Assembly (NCBI RefSeq): GCF_004307455.1
Contig: NZ_SEWX01000003.1
Span: forward strand, 83,356-147,355
Source of the DNA: Aquirufa nivalisilvae
Lineage (GTDB): Bacteria > Bacteroidota > Bacteroidia > Cytophagales > Spirosomataceae
Length of the DNA stretch: 64,000 nucleotides
Direction: 5' to 3'
A program made the position numbers and the translations under genes. The notes under the pieces were generated by a model, which was not told where the DNA came from, made no database searches, and worked only from the letters and a program-made list of their open reading frames with translations. Below, in pieces: positions 1 through 9,113 of the stretch. Numbering within the stretch: the first letter of the stretch is position 1; every line of letters begins with the position of its first letter.

Positions 1-2431
1 CTCGGCCTTTTTCATCATCTAAGCCAGTATTTCTATTACGAGCACCTTTAACTGCCGTATTACCAAATCGATAAGTGAAATTGAATCGAACGACACGCGT
101 ATCATTTCTATTTTTCACAGTTATATCAATGTCACTGTATTTGATAGTTGCCATCGGATTTTGAGTATATAAAATATCGCTGGCGTTTAAGCGGATAGTT
201 CCTTTTTTATTCAAGACTGTTTTTTGGATACCTACGTTCAAAGAACCTCCAGGGCCAAAATTAAAGGCTTGCTCTAATCCACCTGAGAAATATTGTCCAC
301 CTAATTCTAGTTTGATGTCATTTTTCAGACTAAACGTATGGTTGGAGTTGATGTAAAACATATTTCCCACTGGGTTGATTTGGGCTTGATCTACTTTACC
401 CGTTAATTCATTGTGATTCAATTGGATGTCGGTATTACTTGTCCACCATTTTGTTACTGGGATAGGCAAAGAGAAACTTAAGTTGTAAGAAGTTCTTTGC
501 GCTAAGTTGGCAGAAGTTTGATACGTTTTACGCGCCTCCGTATCTTGTTTTAATAATTGAGTGATCACATCATCCGTATGGCTATATCCAAAAGTAGTGT
601 TGAATGCTCCTTTGAATGTGTGGGTTAATTCAAATGAATTGGTTAACTGTGGCATCAACATAGGATTACCCACTTGATAAGTATAATTGTCTAGGAAGAA
701 AACGAATGGATTTAAGTCGGAATATCCTGGACGGTTAATTCTGCGGCTATAGTTCAAACCAAAAGTATGGTTTTTGTTTGCTTCATATTGAACAAAGGCA
801 CTTGGGAACAATTGTTTGTAATCGCGGTGGAATGAAGAATCTGGAGCAGAATTTCCATAAGCCATCGATTTTCCATCGGCAATAGTCCATTCTCCACGTA
901 AGCCAATTTGATAACTCCATTTACCCAATTTACGCTCTGTATTTAAATAAACGGCGTGGATTTGTTCCTCATACATAAAGCGGTTACTTTGTTTGTTTAG
1001 GAAGGTATAGTCCGCGTCGCTCGCTGTTTTACCTCTAAACTGAAGGTCGTTATCCGTTTTTACATAACTGGATTTTACACCCATTCCCCATTTACTGGTT
1101 TTGCTAATTGGTAATACATAATCAGATTTGAAAGAGTATTGGTCAATGTTGGAAAATGCACCAGTACGTAAAAGGGAGTCATTTTTGATTTTATTAAACT
1201 CGGAGCCATACCACTGTGTCAAATAATCATTTTGATTTTTATCCACATAGCGAGCATAATCCAAATCGATGGTTAATTCTTTACCTGTGCTATCAAATGT
1301 ATGCTTGAAGTTGATGTTATTAGCAAAGTTATGGAATGGATTATCCATGGAATTATAAGTGTCTAACTTACTCAAGATGGCATTAGTTGCCAGATTACGT
1401 TGCGTAGATTGATTTAACCCATTGTTTAACGTAGTTTGGTTTAAGCCTCCTGAGAATAAAATACCTAAAGTTGTTTTTTTGTTGACCGTCCAGTCTGCCC
1501 CTACTTTCATAGAAGTATAAGTCCCTTTGAATGGGAATTCGGTAGTGGAATTCCAAACTTCATTTTGGGCACGGAAATATCGTGTGATGTTATTATTCTG
1601 TAGGTTATTTCTTCCAAAATAGGAGGCATTTCCAAAAATATTCCAGCCATTATTGCGGTAGTTTAAATTTAAACCAGCGCTGGAACGAGTATATACTCCT
1701 TGACCAATAGTTCCATTAACAGAGCCATTCATGCCCATGTTCACATTCTTCTTCATTTTAATGTTGATGATACCTGCAGTACCAGCAGCATCATATTTGG
1801 AAGAAGGATTGGTCATAATTTCTAATTGAGAAATTTGATCAGCAGAAAGATTACGTAAGAAGTTACTCAAATCGTTACCTGATAGATAAGAGATTTTACC
1901 ATCAATCATCACTTTGACGCCTTGCTTTCCTCTTAAACTGATATTACCATCTTTGTCAACAATAACCCCTGGAGAGCGTTCTAATACCTCCATGGCCGAG
2001 TTACCAGCGGCCATTACCGAGTTTTCTACATTGACTACAGTTTTATCTAATTGTCTCTCAATAAAAGGTTTAGTTGCTTTAACTACCACTTCATTTAGTT
2101 GAGTAGAAACGGGTTCAAGGGCAATAACGCCTAAATCCAATTGGGTGTTGGCATTAACTTCGCCCAGTTTTTTAGAGTAGGCTTTATAGCCTGTGAATTG
2201 AATTTTTAAGGTGTAATTTCCTTTGGGTAAAGCGGAGGCTTTTAATTCACCATTTTCATCGGTGATAAATCCTTTTACTAAGGTGGAATCACTTGCTTTT
2301 CTTAAAAGAACAGAAGCAAAAGGAACTGGCTGATTTTTTTCATCTCGGATTTTAGCCGAAAGCCCGTTATCTGCAAATGCGAGGAGTGGGGCAACAATGG
2401 ATAATAGTGTTGATAAAATAAAGGTTTTCAT
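1..2431 (-). CDS. TonB-dependent outer-membrane receptor, partial at the C-terminal end
   Basis: The frame is open from an ATG at 2431 down to the window edge, giving about 810 residues. It begins with a signal peptide (residues 1-20, ending LLAFA), followed by a carboxypeptidase-regulatory-like beta-sandwich (about 21-105; FASVLLRKASDSTLVKGF). A TonB-box/plug region with NEVVVKATKP and LRGKQGVKVMIDGK follows (about 112-220), then a long Tyr/Asn-rich beta-barrel. This order fits the OMP_b-brl_3 class of Bacteroidota receptors, which import an unknown ligand using TonB energy. The last visible residues (NTGLDDEKGR) look like the usual end of this family, so probably only a few residues lie outside the window. 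No SusD partner is adjacent. A TAGCTTTG box on the minus strand (2527-2534) could be its -7 element, but I see no matching TTG upstream. Substrate is not predictable. Confidence 0.9.
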   Translation of the reverse strand, partial: MKTFILSTLLSIVAPLLAFADNGLSAKIRDEKNQPVPFASVLLRKASDSTLVKGFITDENGELKASALPKGNYTLKIQFTGYKAYSKKLGEVNANTQLDLGVIALEPVSTQLNEVVVKATKPFIERQLDKTVVNVENSVMAAGNSAMEVLERSPGVIVDKDGNISLRGKQGVKVMIDGKISYLSGNDLSNFLRNLSADQISQLEIMTNPSSKYDAAGTAGIINIKMKKNVNMGMNGSVNGTIGQGVYTRSSAGLNLNYRNNGWNIFGNASYFGRNNLQNNNITRYFRAQNEVWNSTTEFPFKGTYTSMKVGADWTVNKKTTLGILFSGGLNQTTLNNGLNQSTQRNLATNAILSKLDTYNSMDNPFHNFANNINFKHTFDSTGKELTIDLDYARYVDKNQNDYLTQWYGSEFNKIKNDSLLRTGAFSNIDQYSFKSDYVLPISKTSKWGMGVKSSYVKTDNDLQFRGKTASDADYTFLNKQSNRFMYEEQIHAVYLNTERKLGKWSYQIGLRGEWTIADGKSMAYGNSAPDSSFHRDYKQLFPSAFVQYEANKNHTFGLNYSRRINRPGYSDLNPFVFFLDNYTYQVGNPMLMPQLTNSFELTHTFKGAFNTTFGYSHTDDVITQLLKQDTEARKTYQTSANLAQRTSYNLSFSLPIPVTKWWTSNTDIQLNHNELTGKVDQAQINPVGNMFYINSNHTFSLKNDIKLELGGQYFSGGLEQAFNFGPGGSLNVGIQKTVLNKKGTIRLNASDILYTQNPMATIKYSDIDITVKNRNDTRVVRFNFTYRFGNTAVKGARNRNTGLDDEKGR

Positions 2432-2764
2432 TAGGCGGATTGAATTAATTTATTGGTTGTTTAACAGAGAACGAGTCGAAGATGCAAACAAGACCTCAAG
2501 GGTTGCATGTCTCTCTTTTGACAATGCAAAGCTATACTAGGTACTTTGTTATGCATAGTACTATATGACAAACAATAAAATGTTTTGGATGAGTGGTAAA
2601 TAGCAAGGGCAAATTGTAAAATACCTGCTAGGACTAGGGGAAATCGATTATCAATAAATTGGACAATAGATATAAATTCTCATTCGTTTGGCTTGTAAAA
2701 AAACAACGCTGTCAAGGTTCCAAACCTTGACAGCGTTGTTTCAAACAATCTTAAATTTTTAAAT
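2432..2764. other. Intergenic region with terminator and a possible promoter
   Basis: This 333-nt AT-rich gap lies upstream of the TonB receptor and downstream of the dehydrogenase gene, both on the minus strand. It holds the strong hairpin described separately (2701-2741) and a minus-strand TAnnTTTG-like box (TAGCTTTG, 2527-2534). I see no credible coding frame. Confidence 0.6.
2697..2741 (-). terminator. Rho-independent terminator of the cytochrome/sugar dehydrogenase gene
   Basis: A perfect 19-bp inverted repeat (left arm 2701-2719 AAACAACGCTGTCAAGGTT, right arm 2723-2741) has a 3-nt loop. In the minus-strand transcript it is followed by a run of U (plus-strand A-run at 2697-2703). It starts 24 nt beyond the stop codon of the gene ending at 2765. 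Confidence 0.85.
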
Positions 2765-4177
2765 TTATTGTGGTCTCAAGCGGAAAACCATACCAGGATT
2801 TTCAACGCCTACATATAAATAACCGTCTACACCCATTTTCACATTACGCATACGACCTAAATTAACTAGTACCTTTTCTTGGGAAACAACTTTGTTATTT
2901 TTAACGACTACACGGTTCATGTAATTAAAACGTAAAGAGCCAATCATTAAATTTCCTTTCCAAGCTGGATACTTATCACTATCTACAAAGGCTAAGCCTG
3001 ATGGTGCAATGGAAGGAAGATAATAGGTGATAGGTTGTTCCATTCCTTCTTTCTTCGAAATATTCGTGATCGGCTTACCATCATAATTGATTCCATAAGA
3101 GATTGTTGGCCAACCATAATTCTTACCCGCTTGGATAATGTTAATTTCATCTCCACCACGTGGACCATGTTCCGTTTCCCAGATAGCTCCTGTATAAGGG
3201 TTTAAGGTTAAGCCTTGCGGGTTTCTTTGTCCATAGGAATAAATGCTGTGATGAAATTTAGCTTGGTCTTTTCCTACGAATGGATTGTCATTTGGAATAC
3301 TTCCATCATCATTTAAGCGGTGGATTTTACCATTATCATTATCCGTTTCTTGAGGGAATACTTTTTCCATGCCTCTTTCACCCACACTAAAAAATAGATG
3401 TCCTTGTTTATCGAAGGCAATCCGCGATCCAAAGTGGTGGAAGGTTTTGGTATAAGGAAGGGATTCAAAAATATCTTGAGATTCAACCCACTCATTATTT
3501 TTGATTTTACCTCTAACAATTCCAGTGGCTGTGACAGTTTGACCTCCTTCTGTTTTAAATTTAGAATAAGACATATAAACCCAACCGTTGGAAGCATAGT
3601 TGGGATGTAAAACCACATCTAATAATCCACCCTGACCTTTGGCCATCACCGCTGGTGTACCTTTAATGGCTGTTTTATGTTGTTTTTGGTCCACTAAGTA
3701 CAAAGTACCTGCACGATCAGTAACTAAATAATCTTTGTTAGGTAATTGGGCAAAACCCCATGGACTTTCTAATCCAGTCACTATGGTGTCTAAAACCACT
3801 GTCATTCCCTCGGATTTGAAAATATTGGAAGTAGGCTTATTAGCAAATTTATATTGATCTACACTGGCTAATTTCTCCGTAATTAGGTCAGCTAATTTTT
3901 CGATGTCTTTAGCACTTAAGGCTGCTTTCCAAGAGGGCATACCTAAATCAGCATATCCATTTGTGATGGATGCGATCAATTCGGGTTTGCTTTTACCATG
4001 TTTCCAAGCGCGATCCACAAAGGCATCTACTTTTTCACCATGGCAGCTAGAACAATATTGGGTATAGGTTTTTTCCGTGGATTCATCCACTAAAGCTTTT
4101 TTAGGAGCATTGTTTAATGACATGATGCTGATGGATGCCACCGCAATTCCACCCAAAATACTGAGTCTTTTATACAT
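2765..4177 (-). CDS. PQQ-dependent-type sugar dehydrogenase with N-terminal cytochrome c domain
   Basis: This 470-residue exported protein has an N-terminal signal region (1-23), a small class I cytochrome c domain with CSSCH at 42-46 and a likely axial Met80 (DLGMPSW), then a six-bladed glucose/sorbosone dehydrogenase (GSDH) propeller from about residue 125 to the end. Family hallmarks are GFAQLPNKDYLVTDRAG, QGGLLDVVLHPNY, FGSRIAFDKQGHLFFSVGER and RNPQGLTLNPYTG followed by EHGPRGGDEIN. Enzymes of this type oxidise aldose sugars in the periplasm using PQQ; the fused haem domain would pass electrons on to the respiratory chain. The substrate is unknown, and no PQQ synthesis genes are visible here. 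It is transcribed alone, divergently from the kelch gene, and closed by a strong terminator. Confidence 0.88.
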   Translation of the reverse strand: MYKRLSILGGIAVASISIMSLNNAPKKALVDESTEKTYTQYCSSCHGEKVDAFVDRAWKHGKSKPELIASITNGYADLGMPSWKAALSAKDIEKLADLITEKLASVDQYKFANKPTSNIFKSEGMTVVLDTIVTGLESPWGFAQLPNKDYLVTDRAGTLYLVDQKQHKTAIKGTPAVMAKGQGGLLDVVLHPNYASNGWVYMSYSKFKTEGGQTVTATGIVRGKIKNNEWVESQDIFESLPYTKTFHHFGSRIAFDKQGHLFFSVGERGMEKVFPQETDNDNGKIHRLNDDGSIPNDNPFVGKDQAKFHHSIYSYGQRNPQGLTLNPYTGAIWETEHGPRGGDEINIIQAGKNYGWPTISYGINYDGKPITNISKKEGMEQPITYYLPSIAPSGLAFVDSDKYPAWKGNLMIGSLRFNYMNRVVVKNNKVVSQEKVLVNLGRMRNVKMGVDGYLYVGVENPGMVFRLRPQ

Positions 4178-4323
4178 TGTAGTAAAATTAAAGGGTCAAT
4201 TTTCTTTTCAATTGTTGCACTAAGCTAAAAATAAATTGTCAAAATTTTATCTAGTTCTATCCGCTTAAAAAAGAGGAACATTTCTATATTTTTTTTACAT
4301 TAGACTTTCAAACCTATTAAACC

Positions 4324-5301
4324 ATGAAAAAGTTTCTATTGATTTGCCTTGGGCTAATCTCTTGGAGTGTATCTGCGCAAGATTCTTCCAATTCTTGGAA
4401 CATCATTACATCTCAGCAGCCTGCTCAAAAAAGACATGAAAGCTCCATGGTGGAATGTGATGGAAAATTTTATGCTTTAGGAGGAAGAGGAAAAAGACCC
4501 ATCGAGGAGTTTGATCCAAAAACTTCCAATTGGACTGTTTTGGCAGATGCTCCTATGGAGTTTCATCATTTTCAGGCCATCTCATTTCAACATGAAATCT
4601 ATGTCATAGGAGCCTTAACAGGAAATTATCCGCACGAAAAACCAATTCCTCAATTTTTGATATTTAATCCCAAAACTAAAACTTGGAGAGAAGGAGCCAC
4701 GATTCCTGCCGATCGATTGAGAGGTTCTGTCGGGGTGTTTACCCGTGGAAATAAAATTTATTTAGTAGCAGGAATTATGGACGGTCACTATGATGGGCAT
4801 GTCAAGTGGTTTGATGAATATGATACTAAAACCAATACATGGAAAATACTGCCTGATGCTCCTAGAGCCAGAGATCATTTTCAGGCTGTCATGGTGGGGA
4901 AAGATAAGGCCTATGTGGCTGGAGGTAGAACTTCATATGCTAAGATTGGTAAAGTGCTAGATCTATGCATGAAAGAAGTGGACGTCTTTGATTTTAAAAG
5001 CAATCAATGGTCAACATTGGCTGAGGGACTCCCTACTTTACGAGCTGGCACATCTTCCATTGCCAATGGTCCCTACTTAGTTGTTATGAATGGAGAAAGT
5101 GTGAAGCAAGTTCCTGCCCACTCGGAAGTAGAAGTGTTAGATACCAGAACAGGGGCTTGGTCTAGTCTACCTAATTTGTTACAAGGTAGACACGGGACAG
5201 GCGTAGTCTATTGGAAAGGAAAAATTTATGTGGTAGCGGGTAGTGCCAATCGAGGCGGAGGCCCAGAACTCAATGAAATGGAGTGTTTATCATGGAGATA
5301 A
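4324..5301 (+). CDS. Secreted kelch-repeat beta-propeller protein
   Basis: A 325-residue protein with signal peptide 1-19 (MKKFLLICLGLISWSVSAQ) and five to six kelch blades, each with a Gly-Gly-like turn and a later Trp: GGRGKRPIEEFDPKTSNW, VIGALTGN...W, VAGIMDG...NTW, VAGGRTSY...NQW, VVAGSANRGGG. There is no catalytic motif, so a binding or scaffold role in the periplasm or outside the cell is most likely. It is the first gene of a same-strand series: its stop lies only 21 nt before the preferred ATG of the DUF1549/DUF1553 gene. Kelch proteins also include mutarotases of the NanM type, but I cannot show that activity here. Confidence 0.85.
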   Translation: MKKFLLICLGLISWSVSAQDSSNSWNIITSQQPAQKRHESSMVECDGKFYALGGRGKRPIEEFDPKTSNWTVLADAPMEFHHFQAISFQHEIYVIGALTGNYPHEKPIPQFLIFNPKTKTWREGATIPADRLRGSVGVFTRGNKIYLVAGIMDGHYDGHVKWFDEYDTKTNTWKILPDAPRARDHFQAVMVGKDKAYVAGGRTSYAKIGKVLDLCMKEVDVFDFKSNQWSTLAEGLPTLRAGTSSIANGPYLVVMNGESVKQVPAHSEVEVLDTRTGAWSSLPNLLQGRHGTGVVYWKGKIYVVAGSANRGGGPELNEMECLSWR

Positions 5302-5322
5302 TTGAACCTATACACCACTGCC

Positions 5323-7641
5323 ATGAGAATTAAATCCATTCGCTTCTTTTTATTTTCTGCTGCTTTAGGGATTTTGGCCTATACAAGTTGGCGATGTACC
5401 AGTACCTTGGCCGATGATACACGTATGCCGGATGTCATCGATTATAACTACCACATCAGACCTATCTTGTCGGATCGATGCTTTAAATGCCACGGACCTG
5501 ATGCCAATAAACGCGAGGCAAATTTACGTTTAGATACCCCAGAAGGAGCTTATGCTGCTTTCAAAGATAATGCCAAAGCCCATGCCATCGTTCCAGGCAA
5601 TCCAGAGGCTTCGGAATTAATGGCTAGAATTACGGCTAAAGATACTTCGCAGCGAATGCCTCCCATGAAATCTAACTTGACATTAAGTCCTCATGAAATT
5701 GAACTTTTAGAAAAGTGGATTGAACAAGGTGCTAAATACAAACCTCATTGGGCCTTTATTGCTCCCAAATCTCCAGAAATTCCAGAAGCAGATGCTGCAT
5801 GGGTTCGAAACCCCATTGATCATTTTACTTATGCTAAAATGAAAGAGAAAGGGCTTAGCCCAAGTGATGAGGCCGACAAAGAGCGTCTTCTAAAACGGGT
5901 TTGTTTTGACTTAACTGGTCTTCCTCCTAGTTTGGAAATGCAAGACCGCTTTTTGAAAGATGCCAGTCCTAAAGCCTATGAAAAGATAGTTGATGAATTA
6001 TTAGCCAATAAACATTACGGTGAAAAAATGGCCACCTATTGGTTAGATGTGGCTCGTTATGCAGATTCGCATGGATATCAAGATGATGGATTAAGGACTA
6101 TGTGGCCTTGGCGAGATTGGGTTATTCATGCTTTTAATTCCAATTATTCGTATGCTAAATTTCTGACTTGGCAACTGGCAGGGGATTTAATTCCAAATGC
6201 CACCAAGGAAATGCTATTAGCCACTGGTTTTAATCGAAACCATAAAATCACGCAAGAGGGTGGGGTTATTGATGAAGAGTATCGGGTGGAATATGTCAAT
6301 GATCGAACCAGCACTTTTGGTAAAGCATTTTTGGCACTAACGTTTGAGTGCTCTAAATGTCATGATCATAAGTATGATCCCATTTCCCAAAAGGACTATT
6401 ACAGTACTTTTGCCTTTTTCAATCAGGTTCCTGAAAAAGGACTTTTTGGGACAATCGATGCCTCTTTTGCTGATCCTCCTAATATCAAAATTACGAGCCA
6501 AGAAGTGTCTTCTATTTTGAAATTTATCAATAAACGAGATACAGCAGCAGTAGAAGTCATGGTGATGAAGGACTCCAGCAATTGGCGACCAACCTATGTA
6601 CTTAACCGAGGAAATTACGATGCCCATGGTGAACCAGTTGGTGTAGGTATATCCAAAAGCATTTTACCCTTTTCGCCGCAAAAATATGGAAAGAACCGTT
6701 TAGGTCTAGCCAAATGGTTGGTTGATGATCAAAACCCGCTGACTTCTCGAGTATTTGTCAATCGGGTATGGTTTCAGTTTTTTGGAAGAGGGATAGTTAA
6801 AACATTGGGAGACTTTGGTATGCAAGGGGAATTACCGACTCATCCTGAATTATTGGATTGGTTGGCCGTTGATTTTAAGTCGCACCACTGGAATATCAAG
6901 CGTTTAGTAAAGCAGATTGTGACATCCGCTACCTATCGGCAATCTTCTAGCATTACATCCGCACATTTAAAAGTGGATCCTGATAATGTTTACTTATCCC
7001 ATGCACCACGTTTACGTATTCCAGCGGAAAATGTGCGCGACCATGTATTAGCGAGTGCGGATATTTTAAATCCTGAAATCGGAGGACCAAGTATTAAGCC
7101 CTATCAACCCAAAGGGATTTGGGAAGTGGCTTCCTCAGGACGGGGTTCATTGATGACTTATGTACAAGATCACCAGCAAGATTTATACCGTAGAGGCATG
7201 TATGTTTTTATCAAACGTACCGTGCCGCCACCTTCCATGTTGATTTTTGATGCCAGTAATCGGGATCAATGTGAAGTACAACGTGGCAGGACCAATACTC
7301 CTTTGCAGGCCTTGGTAATGATGAATGATCCTCATGTTTCAGAAAGTTCGAGAGTTTTAGCATCAACTATGGCCAAGCTGAAACTTCCTGTGGATGAAGT
7401 ATTGAGTCAGGTCTTTCGGAAAATTGTTTGTAGAACGCCTCAAGCGAAAGAGTTGGCTATTTTGAAGAAATACTTAGAAGCAGAGCAATTGGAATTTCAA
7501 CGGCAGCCAAAAAAAATCAGGCAATTGATGAAAGTTGGAGAATATCAAAAGAATCAAGCATTGGATAATGCATTTACTGCTGCTTTGATGCAAACGATTC
7601 AGATGATTTACAATATGGAAGAAACGTTAATGCGGGTGTAA
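5323..7641 (+). CDS. Planctomycete-type cytochrome / DUF1549 / DUF1553 protein
   Basis: From the ATG at 5323 the protein has 772 residues; the frame also opens at a TTG (5302), which I consider less likely. After an N-terminal hydrophobic export signal (5-25) comes a PSCyt1 haem domain with CFKCH at 53-57, then DUF1549 (about 160-370) carrying a second CxxCH at 343-347 in CSKCHDHKYDPIS, then DUF1553 (about 450-700; NPLTSRVFVNRVWFQFFGRG, RGRTNTPLQALVMMNDP). The biochemical role of this family is not established; it is always paired with a DUF1501 protein, as here 12 nt downstream. Many homologues carry a concanavalin-like insert between the two DUFs; this one has only a short linker, making it compact. 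Two CxxCH motifs suggest electron transfer or a haem-bound catalytic centre. Confidence 0.9.
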   Translation: MRIKSIRFFLFSAALGILAYTSWRCTSTLADDTRMPDVIDYNYHIRPILSDRCFKCHGPDANKREANLRLDTPEGAYAAFKDNAKAHAIVPGNPEASELMARITAKDTSQRMPPMKSNLTLSPHEIELLEKWIEQGAKYKPHWAFIAPKSPEIPEADAAWVRNPIDHFTYAKMKEKGLSPSDEADKERLLKRVCFDLTGLPPSLEMQDRFLKDASPKAYEKIVDELLANKHYGEKMATYWLDVARYADSHGYQDDGLRTMWPWRDWVIHAFNSNYSYAKFLTWQLAGDLIPNATKEMLLATGFNRNHKITQEGGVIDEEYRVEYVNDRTSTFGKAFLALTFECSKCHDHKYDPISQKDYYSTFAFFNQVPEKGLFGTIDASFADPPNIKITSQEVSSILKFINKRDTAAVEVMVMKDSSNWRPTYVLNRGNYDAHGEPVGVGISKSILPFSPQKYGKNRLGLAKWLVDDQNPLTSRVFVNRVWFQFFGRGIVKTLGDFGMQGELPTHPELLDWLAVDFKSHHWNIKRLVKQIVTSATYRQSSSITSAHLKVDPDNVYLSHAPRLRIPAENVRDHVLASADILNPEIGGPSIKPYQPKGIWEVASSGRGSLMTYVQDHQQDLYRRGMYVFIKRTVPPPSMLIFDASNRDQCEVQRGRTNTPLQALVMMNDPHVSESSRVLASTMAKLKLPVDEVLSQVFRKIVCRTPQAKELAILKKYLEAEQLEFQRQPKKIRQLMKVGEYQKNQALDNAFTAALMQTIQMIYNMEETLMRV

Positions 7642-7653
7642 ACCTTTTCATCT

Positions 7654-9108
7654 ATGGAAAACGAGTTTTTTAAAAATAGACTGAATATTACCAGAAGGCA
7701 CTTTTTTGGGAAAGCCGCTGCGGGAATTGGAGGACTAGCATTAGGATCACTATTAATTCCCAAAATTTGGAAGGGAGACGGAACCGATGTTTCTTCTAGC
7801 CCATTAGGCTTAGCTCAATATGCACCTAAGGCGAAGAGAATCATTTATTTATGTCAAAATGGAGCTCCATCCCAATATGAAACGTTTGATTATAAACCCT
7901 TACTGACCAAAATGATGGGGCAGGATTTACCTGAGTCCATTCGTGGAGGGCAACGCTTAACGGGTATGACGGCCAGTCAAACCAAGTTCCCCTTGATGGG
8001 TTCTTATTATAATTTCCGTCAACATGGACAATCAGGCGCCTATATCAGTGATTTATTACCCAACATAGCCAAGATTGCGGATGATATTTGCATCGTTCGG
8101 ACGATGAATACCGATGCGATCAACCATGATCCTGCTCTAACTTTTCTACAAACGGGTGCTCAAGTAGGCAATAGGCCAAGTATGGGAGCTTGGATGAGCT
8201 ATGGCTTAGGTAGTGAGAATAAAAATTTACCTGCTTTCTGTGTGTTACTTTCTCGAGGAAGGGGAAATGGTCAAGGGGTTTATTCCAAACTCTGGACCAA
8301 TGGTTTTTTGGATTCTACTCATCAGGGTGTGGTATTTAGTTCCAGTGAAGACCCCATTTTATACTTAAATGATGCCGAAGGAATTGATAAGCAAGATCGT
8401 CGAAGAATGTTGGATCATTTAGCCGAATTGAATCAATTAGGATTTGATGAAAGCGGAGATCCTGAAATTCAAGCAAAAGTCCAACAGTATGAAATGGCCT
8501 ACCGCATGCAAACAGCGGTGCCCGAATTGACTGATTTATCCAAAGAGCCAGATCACATCATCAAGATGTATGGCCCAGATTGTCTGGTACCGGGTACTTA
8601 TGCGGCTAATGCTTTATTGGCTAGGAAGTTATCAGAATCAGGAGTGCGTTTTGTTCAATTATACCATCAAGGTTGGGATTCACATGGAAATTTGCCGAAT
8701 GAAATGGGTATGCAAGCACAAGATGTAGACCGTGCTTCGGCTGCTTTGATTACAGATTTAAAACAAAGAGGTCTTCTCGATGAAACCTTGGTGATTTGGG
8801 GCGGTGAATTTGGTCGGACTAACTATTGTCAAGGTAATTTTACTCCAGATAATTATGGTCGAGATCATCACCCAAGAGCATATAGTATTTTTATGGCAGG
8901 CGGAGGCACCAAGCCAGGCACCGTATATGGTGAAACAGATGAATTTGGTTACAATGTGGCCAAAGATCCTGTGAATATCCATGATTTTCATGCCACGGTT
9001 TTGCACCTGATGGGAATAAACCATGAGCAATTAACTTATAAACATTTGGGAAGAAGATACCGATTAACCGATGTTTCGGGTAATGTTATCCCAGGACTTT
9101 TGGCATAA
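7654..9108 (+). CDS. DUF1501 family protein, Tat-exported
   Basis: This 484-residue protein starts with a twin-arginine signal (ITRRHFFGKAAAGIGGLALG, R14-R15), so it is probably exported already folded. The rest is the DUF1501 fold, distantly related to sulfatases and alkaline phosphatases: MNTDAINHDPALTFLQTG, VRFVQLYHQGWDSHGN, LVIWGGEFGRTNY and GRDHHPRAYSIFMAGGG carry the conserved Asp/His residues that would bind metal. The enzymatic reaction is unknown. It follows the DUF1549/1553 gene by 12 nt, the standard arrangement, and precedes the DUF2231/cytochrome gene by 5 nt, so the three are surely co-transcribed. Confidence 0.92.
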   Translation: MENEFFKNRLNITRRHFFGKAAAGIGGLALGSLLIPKIWKGDGTDVSSSPLGLAQYAPKAKRIIYLCQNGAPSQYETFDYKPLLTKMMGQDLPESIRGGQRLTGMTASQTKFPLMGSYYNFRQHGQSGAYISDLLPNIAKIADDICIVRTMNTDAINHDPALTFLQTGAQVGNRPSMGAWMSYGLGSENKNLPAFCVLLSRGRGNGQGVYSKLWTNGFLDSTHQGVVFSSSEDPILYLNDAEGIDKQDRRRMLDHLAELNQLGFDESGDPEIQAKVQQYEMAYRMQTAVPELTDLSKEPDHIIKMYGPDCLVPGTYAANALLARKLSESGVRFVQLYHQGWDSHGNLPNEMGMQAQDVDRASAALITDLKQRGLLDETLVIWGGEFGRTNYCQGNFTPDNYGRDHHPRAYSIFMAGGGTKPGTVYGETDEFGYNVAKDPVNIHDFHATVLHLMGINHEQLTYKHLGRRYRLTDVSGNVIPGLLA

Positions 9109-9113
9109 ATGGG

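Noticed and set aside
5302..5322. TTG start for the DUF1549/1553 gene
   Set aside because: The ATG at 5323 gives a normal signal peptide directly; the upstream codons add only unneeded residues.
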